Source: Aurantiochytrium sp. KH105 (taxonomy: Eukaryota > Sar > Bigyra > Thraustochytrida > Thraustochytriidae). Taken from it: a stretch of 64,000 nucleotides of DNA. The notes under the pieces were generated by a model. It ran no database searches. It was not told the origin of the DNA and saw only the letters and a program-made list of their open reading frames with translations. Position numbers and translations under genes: made by a program. The DNA is taken from assembly GCA_003116975.1 (NCBI GenBank), contig BGKB01000055.1, forward strand, positions 124,001 to 188,000, in the 5' to 3' direction. Positions 9,773 through 20,136 of the stretch are shown here, piece after piece (the first letter of the stretch is position 1; every line of letters starts with the position of its first letter).

Positions 9773-10741
9773 AGCAGCAGCGCTTGCTCCAATGCTGCTG
9801 CACGCCTGGCTGCCAGCGGTCGCTCGCGCGCTCCAAGACTAGATCCGAGTTTGCTTGCTCTTGGCTTGGGATTCTTCTTTCGAGCGCAAACTGGTCGCAA
9901 ACAGAGCCGGCAAGTTGACGTCACAGACACTGCCATTTATTCAACTTGCTGGTAGCCAATTCACAGTCAACTTGGAGTCAGCGATTTTTTGACCAGAACG
10001 TACGAAGGCTCGTTGCATAGTACTCGCGAATGGCTTACGCTTCGACATTGATTGTGACAGCTGTTGCATCAAGGCACGGACTACTGCCGTGTGGCAAGAA
10101 ATCGATGCCAGTCGTTAGCGGAATCCTTTTTCTTTTTCCAAAGCTCAAAATAGTTCCCTTCCACCATTTCGACATACGAGACTTATAAATCAGACTGCCT
10201 TTCTTCGTGTGACTTCTCGCCTCTCTTCTCGCTCTAGGCCTACTTCCTAGATTACTTTTTTTTCACCCTCAAAAACTATCCGTTGATGCAAAAGTGACCA
10301 CGCCGCCGCCAGCGGCTCTGGCAGGCTGTCGATTCGCATAACATGTAGCGACAATGCAATGCTATCACGAATATCCTGAGAAGGAAGCACACTGCGCGAA
10401 GAATACAAACACAAGGGTCGCGAACACAAGCGACGGTGCGAGTGAAGGCGTGGGTGGCACTAAAAATCTTGATCCGTCTGCCCCTTGCCTTGCGCAACAT
10501 CAAATCGCCTTGAAAGACGACACGCCGCAACACCCGCCCGTTCGTCAGCCAGAGCCGCGCGCGCTCTGCTCGTACTGAGCGAGCAAGCGCAGGGGAGGGG
10601 CGCAAGACTCGATCGGCGCGACGCCAAAAGTCGGCGAGCCTCTCTCGTACTTGCTGGCAACGGCGGCCAGCAAGCTTATCTCACTGAGCGTGGACGCAAT
10701 ATACCACCGTGCGTGCTCATTTACACACACAGAGACATACA
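9773..10741. promoter_or_regulatory. Divergent spacer between the P450 and the channel gene
   Basis: About 970 bp with no credible gene, holding the promoters of both neighbours. A consensus CRE-type palindrome lies at 9915-9922. The part around 10180-10270 is AT-rich relative to its surroundings. Confidence 0.4.
9915..9922. promoter_or_regulatory. CRE-like palindrome TGACGTCA upstream of the P450
   Basis: A perfect 8-bp bZIP/CREB-type palindrome 143 bp upstream of the first P450 ATG. One such octamer is expected by chance about every 65 kb, so it is only a candidate. Confidence 0.25.
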
Positions 10742-13390
10742 ATGTCGAACGCTCGTATTGCCCCGGCGCCGGGCCCAATCCGGGCCAAATCAAAGACGAA
10801 GCAGTCTTCGTCCTCTTCGTCCTCTTCAATCGCATCATCGACAGCAGCAATACCGTCTCTTGGAGCAGGTCTTTCTGGGCATGCAGGCGTCGGTGTGCCA
10901 AAGCTTGACTTTCGCTCAAGAGCTGGCACGGAGCTTTTCGGAAACATCCAGTCGACGAAACGCAAGCTTGATATTCACGCCGGGATGACTGCACGGAGTA
11001 TAAGCAGTACGGTCTCCAAGTTTGATGATTTCAGTAATTTGCGACCCAAAAACTATCCAATGCTCTCGTCGAGGACGGTGACGGACAAGTCCACCGTTTC
11101 GCACGCCACGGCGGCGGACTTGGTAGGTCCCAACCGTGTCACCAAGATGTTGTCTATTAGCACTGCGCTCTCCATGAAGTCACGCGTACGGCAGATGCGA
11201 CAGCGCAAAACGGAAATCGCCCGCGCTGTGCCACGCATCAAGATTGTCCACGACGACAAGTCCAAACGACACCGGTACATTATCCCATGGGACAGTCAAT
11301 TCCGTCGCGCTTGGGATTTCGTCGCCGTCTGTTTTGTCATGTACCTTTCGTTTAAAGTGCCCATTAGCGTCGCCTTTGACGATGCGTGGAAGTTCCCCAA
11401 ATGGTTCGACAAGGTCATGGACGCGTACTTTGTGACAGACATCCTTTTGAACTTTCGCACGGGCTACGTTCATTGCGGACATCACATTACCGATCCAGCG
11501 CTCATTCGCGAGCACTACATGCACCGGTGGTTCTGGGTTGACGTCATCGCCACGATTCCGTTCGAGACAATCTTTCAGGGGCTCATGGGAAGCTCGGCTC
11601 GTAAGAGTCTCAAGATGCTCAAGTGGCTCAAATTTCCCAAACTGTTACGTCTCAGCCGCTTTTTGCGCTACCTCAAGTCCAATATCAAGTATTACCAAAC
11701 CTTTGTGCTTTGCATTGCCGGCGTCTTCTGTATCCACGTACTCGGGTGCATGTTCGTCGCCACCGTGTCCCAGTGCACAGACCCTGAATACGAGTACGCA
11801 AATGGAACAACTACTTCGGTGACGTATTGCACCAAAGAGGAGATGACCGCGTACTATGCCTCTGGGATTTATGCTTCTCTTCTCATGCTCCTCAACATGC
11901 TCGACGGAACGCAGCTCACCAAGATTGTGCAGCTCAGTGCAAATCGAACAATGAGTGTCGTTGATCTCGATGGTCAGGTCCTGGGCGAGAATCAGGACAC
12001 TACAGCGGCCGAGGTGGAGACATCGCAACGCCGCGTGCTCGCGGAGGAGCAGGCGAGTCCATTTGCCATCATCAGTCAACCAGAGTGGATGCTTCTCAAC
12101 AACGAGGATATTTCTCGCGCGTACATTACCGTATACTTGGTGTGCGGCTTTACAGCCGTTATTGGCTTTGCACTAATCATTCAGCTGATTGCTGAGGCTG
12201 TCATGTTCTCGCAGCAGCGCTCGCAAGCCTTTCGCAACTTTTACCAAAAAGTGGCGCATGTCAAGCTCGAGATGGAGTCGCACAACCTTCCCGAAGACTT
12301 GCAATACCGCGTGACGCGCTTTTACGACTACCTGTGGATGAACAACCGACAAGGCCAAGGCTCGAACACCTCTGGAATTCTCCAGGATGACGATCTTTCG
12401 ATCCCGCTGAAAAAGAGCGTTGCGTTGGCCATGCACGGGCGCTTGCTGCGCCAAGTGACCATTTTTGACGGTTGTTCCGAGAATTGTATTTTTGACATTG
12501 CCATGCGATTGCGCCTGCATGTCTACATGCCTCAAGATCGGATCTTCTCCGTGGGTGAGGTCGCGACCGAGCTTTATCTTGTTCGCGAAGGCTCTGTAAA
12601 GCTGCTCATCCCCATGACTCACGCGCGACGGAGCATCATTCATGAGGCCCAAGCCATGACGCGAATCCAGGAAGATGAAGATGAGCTCGGAGACAGTCTG
12701 AGTGGCCAAGATGAAGAAGACGCAGCCTTGGAGACCAACGCTCTTGATGAGGCATCGACGGTGCTGACCAAAGGCCCGAGCGTCGGCAAGAGCAAAAAGG
12801 ACCTCGACGTGGATACTGGGAGCAAGAAGACGATCAAGGATGAAGACGAAATTTTGGATCCAGGTCACAGCGTTTCCTTCCGCCACAACGACGTTCCGGA
12901 AGGGGGTGTTGCTCTTCACGGGGACAATTTGGTAAAGATGATGGGAGCCGGCACCTACTTTGGCGAGCTTGCCTTGCTCACAGCCATGCCACGCGCATGT
13001 GACGCCATTAGCCATTCGATGAGCGAGCTTAATGAGTTGAGCAAGTCAGACTTTGATGAGGTCATGACAAAGTTTCCTGAGCTGAACGAGGAAATTGTGG
13101 AAGAGGTGTCGGAAGAGTATCCGCACTTGCGCGAGCACATATCCAAGTACTCATTGGCAGCCAAAGCACAAGAACTGACGAGACTTTCGGCGGAGGAATT
13201 TCGCGAGGCTACGGTCGAACGTGAGTATAGCTCTTCGAGTGGCGGAAGCGGACAGGGTCAGGTCGTTTCGGGCGTAAGTAGCGCCGAGCTTGATGCGAAG
13301 CTTGACGCTATGGAGGAACGAATCATGAAGCGGATGGAGGCGTTATTGAGCGCTACAAGCGATGACCAAAAGGTGACACAAGCAGATTGA
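10742..13390 (+). CDS. Cyclic-nucleotide-gated/HCN-like channel protein with atypical pore
   Basis: 882 residues from the ATG at 10742; an in-frame ATG at 10709 is less likely. Order: Ser-rich N-terminus; S1 near 185-205; S2-S3 (WFDKVMDAYFVTDILLNFRTG, typical of CNG/HCN/EAG channels); S4 near 288-314 with Lys and Arg about every third or fourth residue; S5 (FVLCIAGVFCIHVLGCMF); a pore-loop region near 369-395 in which no GYG or GFG filter is found; a long extracellular stretch; S6 near 460-490; C-linker; cyclic-nucleotide-binding domain near 578-800 with phosphate-binding cassette GTYFGELALL and the conserved Arg in MPRACDA. The CNBD is split by an acidic insert of about 100 residues (about 633-733). 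The C-terminus ends in a helix suited to oligomerisation. Plasma or ciliary membrane location is an inference. Whether it conducts ions is open. Confidence 0.85.
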   Translation: MSNARIAPAPGPIRAKSKTKQSSSSSSSSIASSTAAIPSLGAGLSGHAGVGVPKLDFRSRAGTELFGNIQSTKRKLDIHAGMTARSISSTVSKFDDFSNLRPKNYPMLSSRTVTDKSTVSHATAADLVGPNRVTKMLSISTALSMKSRVRQMRQRKTEIARAVPRIKIVHDDKSKRHRYIIPWDSQFRRAWDFVAVCFVMYLSFKVPISVAFDDAWKFPKWFDKVMDAYFVTDILLNFRTGYVHCGHHITDPALIREHYMHRWFWVDVIATIPFETIFQGLMGSSARKSLKMLKWLKFPKLLRLSRFLRYLKSNIKYYQTFVLCIAGVFCIHVLGCMFVATVSQCTDPEYEYANGTTTSVTYCTKEEMTAYYASGIYASLLMLLNMLDGTQLTKIVQLSANRTMSVVDLDGQVLGENQDTTAAEVETSQRRVLAEEQASPFAIISQPEWMLLNNEDISRAYITVYLVCGFTAVIGFALIIQLIAEAVMFSQQRSQAFRNFYQKVAHVKLEMESHNLPEDLQYRVTRFYDYLWMNNRQGQGSNTSGILQDDDLSIPLKKSVALAMHGRLLRQVTIFDGCSENCIFDIAMRLRLHVYMPQDRIFSVGEVATELYLVREGSVKLLIPMTHARRSIIHEAQAMTRIQEDEDELGDSLSGQDEEDAALETNALDEASTVLTKGPSVGKSKKDLDVDTGSKKTIKDEDEILDPGHSVSFRHNDVPEGGVALHGDNLVKMMGAGTYFGELALLTAMPRACDAISHSMSELNELSKSDFDEVMTKFPELNEEIVEEVSEEYPHLREHISKYSLAAKAQELTRLSAEEFREATVEREYSSSSGGSGQGQVVSGVSSAELDAKLDAMEERIMKRMEALLSATSDDQKVTQAD

Positions 13391-13396
13391 AAACCG

Positions 13397-13402
13397 AATA
13401 AA
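13397..13402 (+). terminator. Polyadenylation signal AATAAA of the channel gene
   Basis: AATAAA begins 7 bases after the stop codon of the channel gene, in a 102 bp spacer between convergent genes. Confidence 0.5.
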
Positions 13403-13416
13403 AGTCTTGTGAGTAT

Positions 13417-13422
13417 TTTATT
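13417..13422 (-). terminator. Polyadenylation signal for the convergent membrane-protein gene
   Basis: AATAAA on the minus strand, 71 bases past the stop of the gene at 13493-14056. Together with the plus-strand signal it suggests overlapping 3' ends of the two transcripts. Confidence 0.4.
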
Positions 13423-13466
13423 TTTCTCCGTCTCGTGATCAATTGATGTGAGCAAGCTTGTAAGCT

Positions 13467-13489
13467 GGCTGGCTGGCTGGCTGGCTGGC
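13467..13489. repeat. GCTG tetranucleotide repeat
   Basis: A short run of GCTG units just past the stop of the minus-strand gene, within its likely 3' UTR. Confidence 0.8.
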
Positions 13490-13492
13490 ATT

Positions 13493-14056
13493 TTACGAGC
13501 GACGTACAGCACATGCCCAACGACGTATCAAGTCTCCCATACCGAGGCCCATGGCCACGGCAGCAGCATGTGCTACGGTCGTGATGGGCGGCTCGACAAG
13601 CGCGTAGTAGGTCCATGCTGCAATACAGGCTCCTGCAAAGTTTCTCAACTTTTGGCGCAAGAAGGGTGTTGCATCGATCTCGAGCGATCTTGCAAGTGCA
13701 ATCAAAATACCGGCGTGCGCGCTCCAGACAATCGAGATGCCAACGCAGTCGACGGCCAAGCAGAGACCAATTTGAAAGCCCCACAAGTACGCGTTGACAG
13801 CCCAGACCACGGCCCTGCCCGTACGCCTCGAATCTACGTCTCCGGGCCTCTCGCCCTGGCTCTTGGTGCTGTCGCCGCTGCTCGTGTCGCTCTTCGCCGC
13901 GGTCGCGGGCTCGAAAGCTGCCAGGATACCCTCTGCGCACAGCCCCGTGGACCACGCGACGAGCGCATAGTTGATGGCCACGTCGCCCGGCGAGCACTCG
14001 TACGAGAGGATGCGCACCAGCACGGAGCGCGGGCACGTGTCCTTCGCTGCGGCCAT
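13493..14056 (-). CDS. Small predicted membrane protein, function unknown
   Basis: 187 residues from the ATG at 14056, chosen for its strong context (CCACC directly upstream after one A, G at +4). The frame continues up to an ATG at 14290, but those extra 78 residues are Arg/Gln-rich and look like 5' UTR. Three or four hydrophobic segments are visible: around DVAINYALVAWSTGLCAEGI, around AVVWAVNAYLWGFQIGLCLA continuing into CVGISIVW, and FAGACIAAWTYYALV with a final Ala-rich helix. A Ser/Asp-rich hydrophilic loop separates the first two. No known family is recognised. Convergent with the channel gene and divergent from the mitochondrial carrier. Confidence 0.6.
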   Translation of the reverse strand: MAAAKDTCPRSVLVRILSYECSPGDVAINYALVAWSTGLCAEGILAAFEPATAAKSDTSSGDSTKSQGERPGDVDSRRTGRAVVWAVNAYLWGFQIGLCLAVDCVGISIVWSAHAGILIALARSLEIDATPFLRQKLRNFAGACIAAWTYYALVEPPITTVAHAAAVAMGLGMGDLIRRWACAVRRS

Positions 14057-14783
14057 TGGTGGCCTCCCGCGCGGCTGCTTCACCTCGTTCCGCTGTCCCT
14101 TCCTCGCTGCCCCTGCATCGACAGTCGCCCGTTCTGTCAATCGATTCTGCGCGAGACCCGCGAGGACTCGCCGGCGCGGCGGCGTCACTTCGCCGCGCGT
14201 CAAGCTTGACGCGGAGGGTGTGCGCTGCTTGCTTCGTGCTTGCTCTTGCTCTTGCAAGTCGCAGTCGCGTGCTTGTTTGTGTGAAGTCATGGTCGCTGCC
14301 AGTGAGCAAGCAAAGGCGCCTTCCGACCGACGCTTTTTACATTGTTGGCTTGCTTCACCACACGATCGTTGCGGGCTGCTGCCGCTGCCGCTGCCGCTGC
14401 TGGCCGCCGTCGATGTTTCGCGGCGAGGAAACCGCGCACGTGCTCGAGCAATCTGCAGCTGCGTTTTCGCGCCGAGTCCGCGCCGGGCGAGGTCGTCCGG
14501 CCGGGCGGCAGCGCCCTCGAAGACCGCGGGAAGAAGATAATGACGATGTTGAAGAAGAAGAAGAAGGAGGAGGAGTTGCGGGAACGGAGTCCGACGGCGC
14601 TGCTCTCGATCAAGGAAATGATGACGTGCTCCCTGCTCGAGCTAGTAGGCTATAGCGAGCCTCGCCGAAGAAGCAAAACCTGATCGGAGGGATCCGCGGG
14701 GGAGGACACAGCAGCAGCGTTGGCGGCAGCGGCGGCGGCAGCGTTGGCGGCAGCGGGGGCGAGGCATCGAGCTCAGCGGGGAG
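14057..14783. promoter_or_regulatory. Divergent spacer, membrane protein / mitochondrial carrier
   Basis: About 730 bp holding both promoters. GCCGCT-type triplet repeats lie around 14380-14400 and 14715-14760. No independent gene is supported. Confidence 0.4.
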
Positions 14784-15599
14784 ATGGAGCTCGCCGTGGA
14801 CTTCGCGGCCGGCGCCGCGTATGGGTTCACCAGCGTGGTCGTGGGCCAGCCGCTGGATACGGTCAAGTCGCGGGTCCAGGCCATGTCGTCGCGAGGCATG
14901 ATCGGCGAGGCGCGCTCGCTGTTCGCGACGGAGGGCGTGCGCGGGCTGTACCGCGGAAGTGCGCCCGTCTTCCTCGGCGGCACGCTCTTCAGGTCAGCTC
15001 AGTTTGGCGTCTACTCGACGGCGCTGACATTGATTCACGAAAACATGGGCAAGCAACCTCGGGCTTTGGGCTTTTTTGATGTGCAGGTGGCCGTGGCCGG
15101 TCTGTGCGGAGGCATTGGGCGCGGACTCATTGAGCAACCCTTCGATTTTATTAAGATCCGTAGACAGGTAGATCAGCCGTGGAAGTTTTCGGAGGTGTTC
15201 AAGGGATCCTCGGTGACCATGATGCGAAATGCTGGTCTCTTTTGTGGTTTCGTGACCTACATTGACTTTAGCAAGCAACTGTTTCCGGACGGCCAGCTGG
15301 GCTCGTTTCTTACTGGCGCGATTTGCTCGAACTTAGCCTGGGTCACAATTTGGCCTTTAGACGTGGCGAAATCGATGCGCCAGAGCGGCCTTTACAAGGG
15401 CCGTTCTACGTCCTCTCTTATTTTTGAGGTGTTTCGCACGGGCAGAATCTTCCGTGGTATTGTGCCAGGACTTGCACGTTCCTTTTTGGCAAATGGGTTT
15501 GCCATGATGGCGTACTCTGAGGTCCAGAAGCAGCTGACGCCAATGATCGAGCCAACGTTTGCATCCTCATCATCACCATCGGACACGAAGTCATCATAA
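14784..15599 (+). CDS. Mitochondrial carrier family (SLC25) transporter
   Basis: 271 residues with the tripartite SLC25 layout. Each repeat carries the PxD-xx-K/R signature: QPLDTVKSR (about 23-31), QPFDFIKIR (about 115-123) and WPLDVAKSM (about 195-203). Gly-rich repeat-2 and -3 partner motifs such as GVRGLYRGS are also seen. SLC25 proteins exchange metabolites across the mitochondrial inner membrane with six helices. The third signature has Trp-Pro instead of Gln-Pro, and Met replaces the second basic residue. Substrate-contact residues cannot be assigned to a class by eye, though the general look is of the carnitine/ornithine-carrier type. The C-terminal Ser-rich tail is not part of the fold. 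The short length agrees with the family (about 270-320). Confidence 0.93.
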   Translation: MELAVDFAAGAAYGFTSVVVGQPLDTVKSRVQAMSSRGMIGEARSLFATEGVRGLYRGSAPVFLGGTLFRSAQFGVYSTALTLIHENMGKQPRALGFFDVQVAVAGLCGGIGRGLIEQPFDFIKIRRQVDQPWKFSEVFKGSSVTMMRNAGLFCGFVTYIDFSKQLFPDGQLGSFLTGAICSNLAWVTIWPLDVAKSMRQSGLYKGRSTSSLIFEVFRTGRIFRGIVPGLARSFLANGFAMMAYSEVQKQLTPMIEPTFASSSSPSDTKSS

Positions 15600-16043
15600 T
15601 GTCTAAGGAGATAAGGTTTAAAACAAAAGAGAAAAACTGAATAAGTTTCTCGCGCGCTAGAAATCTGCCTGTCTGGCTTTAAAAAACGTACGGGAAAACC
15701 GAAATAGGCCTGCCTTGCACTTTTTGCGTTGAAATGAAGTTTTATTCTTAACAACAACGCATTCGGTTGAACTTCGAGGCCACCACATGCTCTTGCCCTG
15801 TGTCCATTCATCCGCAGTTCCGCAAGGTAGATAAGGCAAGCAAAAGAAGAAAGAGGAAGAAGCATGACTGTTTTTTTTGAGGGGGGGGGGGGTTGCAATG
15901 AATACGTTCACTCTGGTACAAATATATCGGACGTCATTGCTTAGGCATGCGCACACATACAACAAATGAAAGCAATGATCAGAAGAAGCACATGATCCCA
16001 TCTATTCTCCAAGAACGGGACATGCACATCCAGACCATTTATA
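15600..16043. other. 3' spacer between convergent carrier and 7TM-RGS genes
   Basis: 444 bp, AT-richer than its surroundings, with a poly-G run at about 15883-15895. It presumably holds both 3' UTRs. No gene is supported. Confidence 0.5.
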
Positions 16044-17852
16044 TTATGCCGGTGGGGCAGAGGGAGTGAAGACTTCATCATCCTCGTCAGTCTTGTTCTG
16101 GGCAAAGAATCGTGAAAAGGTGTCTTCCCGCATCGTCTCAAAGAGCTCGCGCTTGACCTTTGCAAACGAGGTTGCGTCAAAGAGTCGGCGCGAGTTCTTT
16201 CTGTGCACGAGAGACGACCTATTTGCTGAAGAGATGTTGATTGGCGTTCGCGCATGCGGAGCAATATACTTGTCGACGACGCGTCGGGCAGCAGTCTGAG
16301 CCTCGGGAACAGAGGCGCCGCGCTTTTTGCAGATGATCTCGAACTTTTCAATGTCCTCCCAGCAGTCGAGCATCTCTTCAGCATGGGCCGCGCGGAGGAA
16401 AGCTCGGTACGCCGCGCGCCTGCTTTCATCGTTGAGCGTTTGCCCGAGGTCTGTTTCGTCAGCATTTTCCCAGCCAACAGCCTCGATATCGAAGATGCTC
16501 GAGACAAGTACAGAGTTTTCGCGCTCTGACTCGACGGGCGCCGAGGAGGAAGGCGCAAAGGTGGATTTCTTAAACCCGCGCGCGAGCGAGCTCATGAACG
16601 ATTTGGATGCGGCCGCCTGGCTGCCGCCGCCGCTGACGTATGAGGACGGCGGCTGCTGCGAGGTGTCGCGAAAGGAGGTGAAGTCGGCACTCTGACCACC
16701 AGCAGCAGCACCACCACGAGCGCTTGTTGCCACTCCTGCAGTTTTGCTGTTCTCGTCGCCGCCCATGAACGAGGACGTCTTGCTGTGGCGCTTCTCGTGA
16801 GGAACGTGGAAAAAGTGCAGCGTGATGACCAGTGCTACAAAGTACATGACCTTGAGAACCACCAGAGTCACAAAGGTATCGATGACGTCGACCTTGAAGA
16901 CGATATCGCGCGCGTCCGCGTTGATGGCTGCGGCTCCATTGGCAAAAGCCAAGCCAATGACAATGAAGCACACGATGTAAAATTTGCGGTTTTTGGCACG
17001 GAGTTGGGTGACAATGCTGCGCTTGATCTCGCGTTTCTCCGAGGAACCTGCACCGCGCATGCGCTTGTACAATTTCTTGAAGCTCGCGCCGGGTGTGGAG
17101 CTAGTTTCGCTGCCGCTACCGCCAGTAGTTTCGTAATTGCTGGACGAATTGGAACCACTGTTGCCAACATGATGCGCCTTGAGCAAGGTGCGCTCGACAA
17201 TGAGCGCGCTGTACCGGACCGTGCACGCCATGAACGCGAGGATGGTACCAGCACCAAACATCTTGTAGGCCTCAAAGTCAAAGTATCGGTGGTGCAGAAT
17301 AATTCCGGCAATCTCAAAGCCGATAAAGTTCGAAAAGGTGATGAAGATGATGAAGTAGAGAAGTCCCCTCGGGATACCTGGCTGGTGTGCCCGGAGCCCT
17401 TTGGCTGCCGCGGCCCAAAAGTCAACGATGAAGAGCGCAAGCGTGAAGAGAAATGAGGAGACGACCTCGTCGAGGAGAAGGTAGACCTCGGGCGGCATGA
17501 GGTCACGAGCTCCAAACGGATCGATGAAGCTTACGAGAAGGAGTAGAGAGCAGATTAATCCGCAAACGTAGATTTTCCACTGCACTGTGGCGGAAAGACG
17601 CGCCCTTTTTCGCTTCGCGTATTTTTTCATCTCGAACAGCCGAGAAAGGTACAGGCCGAGGGTTACAGTGCATGCAGTCAACATGGCGACCTGGAACACG
17701 GTCCACCCGACACCCATGTATTGAGCGAAAGTCTGCGTGCAGTTCTCCGCGCCAAAGTTGACTGTGTTATTGGCGAGCCATGCTTCAAGCTGCTCCCCTT
17801 CGTACGTATACGGGAAGGGACAGTCGGACCCGGTGCCGATATGGATCGCCAT
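16044..17852 (-). CDS. Seven-transmembrane protein with C-terminal RGS domain
   Basis: 602 residues. RGS domains accelerate GTP hydrolysis on heterotrimeric G-alpha subunits. Here the domain is tethered to a receptor-like 7TM body, the layout known from plant AtRGS1. N-terminus is short and presumably extracellular with Cys residues (GSDCPF, GAENCTQTF). Hydrophobic segments lie near 47-72, 92-113, 122-149, 163-187, 199-225, 292-313 and 325-352; a Ser/Asn/Gly-rich and basic loop separates the fifth and sixth. A Ser/Ala-rich linker leads to the RGS box (about 450-580) with AYRAFLRAAHAEEMLDCWED, IEKFEII, and LFDATSFAKVKRELFETM near its end. The C-terminal tail is acidic. It is probably a membrane-bound regulator of G signalling; whether it binds a ligand is unknown. 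Confidence 0.88.
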   Translation of the reverse strand: MAIHIGTGSDCPFPYTYEGEQLEAWLANNTVNFGAENCTQTFAQYMGVGWTVFQVAMLTACTVTLGLYLSRLFEMKKYAKRKRARLSATVQWKIYVCGLICSLLLLVSFIDPFGARDLMPPEVYLLLDEVVSSFLFTLALFIVDFWAAAAKGLRAHQPGIPRGLLYFIIFITFSNFIGFEIAGIILHHRYFDFEAYKMFGAGTILAFMACTVRYSALIVERTLLKAHHVGNSGSNSSSNYETTGGSGSETSSTPGASFKKLYKRMRGAGSSEKREIKRSIVTQLRAKNRKFYIVCFIVIGLAFANGAAAINADARDIVFKVDVIDTFVTLVVLKVMYFVALVITLHFFHVPHEKRHSKTSSFMGGDENSKTAGVATSARGGAAAGGQSADFTSFRDTSQQPPSSYVSGGGSQAAASKSFMSSLARGFKKSTFAPSSSAPVESERENSVLVSSIFDIEAVGWENADETDLGQTLNDESRRAAYRAFLRAAHAEEMLDCWEDIEKFEIICKKRGASVPEAQTAARRVVDKYIAPHARTPINISSANRSSLVHRKNSRRLFDATSFAKVKRELFETMREDTFSRFFAQNKTDEDDEVFTPSAPPA

Positions 17853-18317
17853 GGTTGCTGCTCTGTGCGTATGTGTCTATGTCTGTCTGCCTGCCTACGT
17901 GCGAACCCGGCTCACGTCTCCGCGCCTGCGCGCGCGCGGCTCCGTTCGCAGTCTGCCTGCCTGATTGCTTGCCTCCTCGTGGATGGAGTGGAATTCTGGG
18001 TTTGCAGCAAGCACTGGCAAACATGCACGCTCGCCGTTCCTTTCCGGTCGAGCTAGCGCGTGCTCCTCCTGGTGGCACGTGTTAGCAGGTAGTTCGTGGG
18101 TGTGCAGCGACCACTGCAACGGCGATAGCGGGCCGCGACCTGCGCGTGCGGTACGGCGCGTCGTGGCCGTCGTCGGCGTCGCATACTTTCTTCCGTTTGG
18201 CCGCTGGTGCCTGCTTGGTCACCTCCGAGTCGTCTCGGCCGGCGTTTCCTTCTCGTCCACCATGGCCGCACCCGCGCGAGGCCAGGCCAGGCACGCCAGG
18301 AAAGAAGCAAGCAGGCA

Positions 18318-18327
18318 ATCAATCAAT

Positions 18328-18381
<54 letters not shown>
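18318..18381. repeat. ATCA/GCAA tetranucleotide microsatellite
   Basis: Three ATCA units followed by about thirteen uninterrupted GCAA units. Confidence 0.92.
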
Positions 18382-18382
<1 letters not shown>

Positions 18383-20136
18383 TCCAGCCTGATGTGAGCG
18401 AGGCGCGGCCGTCGACAGCGACTTTCGCCGCGGATTCCAGTTTTTCGTCCCCGCTGCGGGTCCAGCTGCGGGCGTGTGGGTGACCTCTTCTTCCCGGCTC
18501 CGCACTTCCTGGACGGGCCTCTTTTCCTCCTCTTCGCACCTCTTTCCTGCTCTCCTCTCCTTTCCTTTTCTTTCGATGGCCGCGCGCTCGCCGCCCTCCC
18601 TCGCCCTCGCCTTCGCTCGCCGCACACGCTCGCCGCGCTGCCCCCTCGCGTGCTGGCCCCTTCGATGCGCGGCCCAATCCAGCGCGGGTGGCCTGCGCAG
18701 CGTACGCGCCGATCTCCCTGACACGGCCCGCGTCCCGCTCCGCAGGAACGCGGCGGCTGGTTGTCTGGCTTTTGCTCGCCTGCTTGCTGCCGTCGTCTGG
18801 CCGAAAGCTCGAGAGAGTTGGTCCAAGCCGCGCCTCGCCAGCCAAATGATGGCCGCAGGTCGAGCCCGGGGGGTGGGCGCTCTTTGCGTCGCGCTCATTC
18901 CGCATCGCTCTCGTCTCCCTCGCCGCGTCCGGGCAGCGAGGGAGCGAGGGAGCGAGCGAGCGAGCATGGCCGAGTGTGCGAAACTCGCGCCAGAAAGAAA
19001 GAAGATAAGAAGAAAGAAGCCCCGAAGCGAACGCCCCGCACAAGGTTGACCCGGCCGGCCGAGCATGGATCGCCTCGTGCTGCTTACTTTTCTTGTACCT
19101 TCAACCCGCCTGCCAGACAGGCAGTACCGCGCCCCCCTCGCTCGCCAATGGTGGCTGCCTGGCTCGCTGGCCGCAAGGGAACTGGCTGGTTGCCTGCTTC
19201 AAGTTGGTGGGTTCAAGTCTAATTGGTTGGTTGCTAGGTTTTCTTGCGGAGGCGGCAGGCTTGCGAAGAGCAGGTCCATCGCAAACAACCGCGACGACGA
19301 GGGGGGGGGGGGGGGATCCACGCCCTAGGCGACACGACACGGCTGCCAGCTCAGCTGTCTGACGAGACGAGCTCGATTCAGACCGAAGGCCTTGCGACAG
19401 CAGGCAGCTTTCTTGTCAGACACCATCAGCCAGCCAGCAGCTAGCTACGCTGGCCACGGCGGCTGGCAGCCAGCCGCAGCCTGCCAGCCAGCCAGCGAGC
19501 CAGGTCGATCTCCGGCGCATCCTGGACAGCGTCCGAACGATGGACTCTGCGTCCTGGCTCCGACCGGGGGAGCCCAGCATTATACCTTGACGTGGCACGG
19601 CGCGGACGCGCGAGCGGCACGCAACGCAACGCAGCGCCTATTTTCCGGATCCAGTCCAGCCTCTCTATCCGCCTCGCACCCTCGCGGACGACTCCGTGGA
19701 GGAGGAAGAAGGTAAAAATAAAAAACATGCTCATACATACAAATCGGAGCCTCCGGCCATCCAGGCTTGACCATTTCTATCTCCGCCCCTCTCCCCAGAA
19801 AGCCTCGAGTCTGCAGCTTGTCCGGCTGGCTGCCTGGCTGGCTGCCTGGCTGCCTGGCCGCGCCCGTCCTCCGCGCAGTCGCAGCCGCCCGCCCACTCGA
19901 CTCTGCGTCCATGCGTCCATCCATTCGTGGCCGCATGTGGAGTCCGCGCGGCCCGCGAGGGAAGGCTGCGGCTGCGGCGGCCTTGCTTTCTTTCCCTCCC
20001 TTCCTCCCGCGCTCCCTCGCGGGCCGGCTCTGCTCCGACTGCGGGGTTTCTTCCCGTTCATCTTCCTCCTGCGCCTTTCTTTCTTTGCTCTACTACACCT
20101 AGCCGTTGCTTGTTTTTCTTCTTTTTCGCATTCGCT

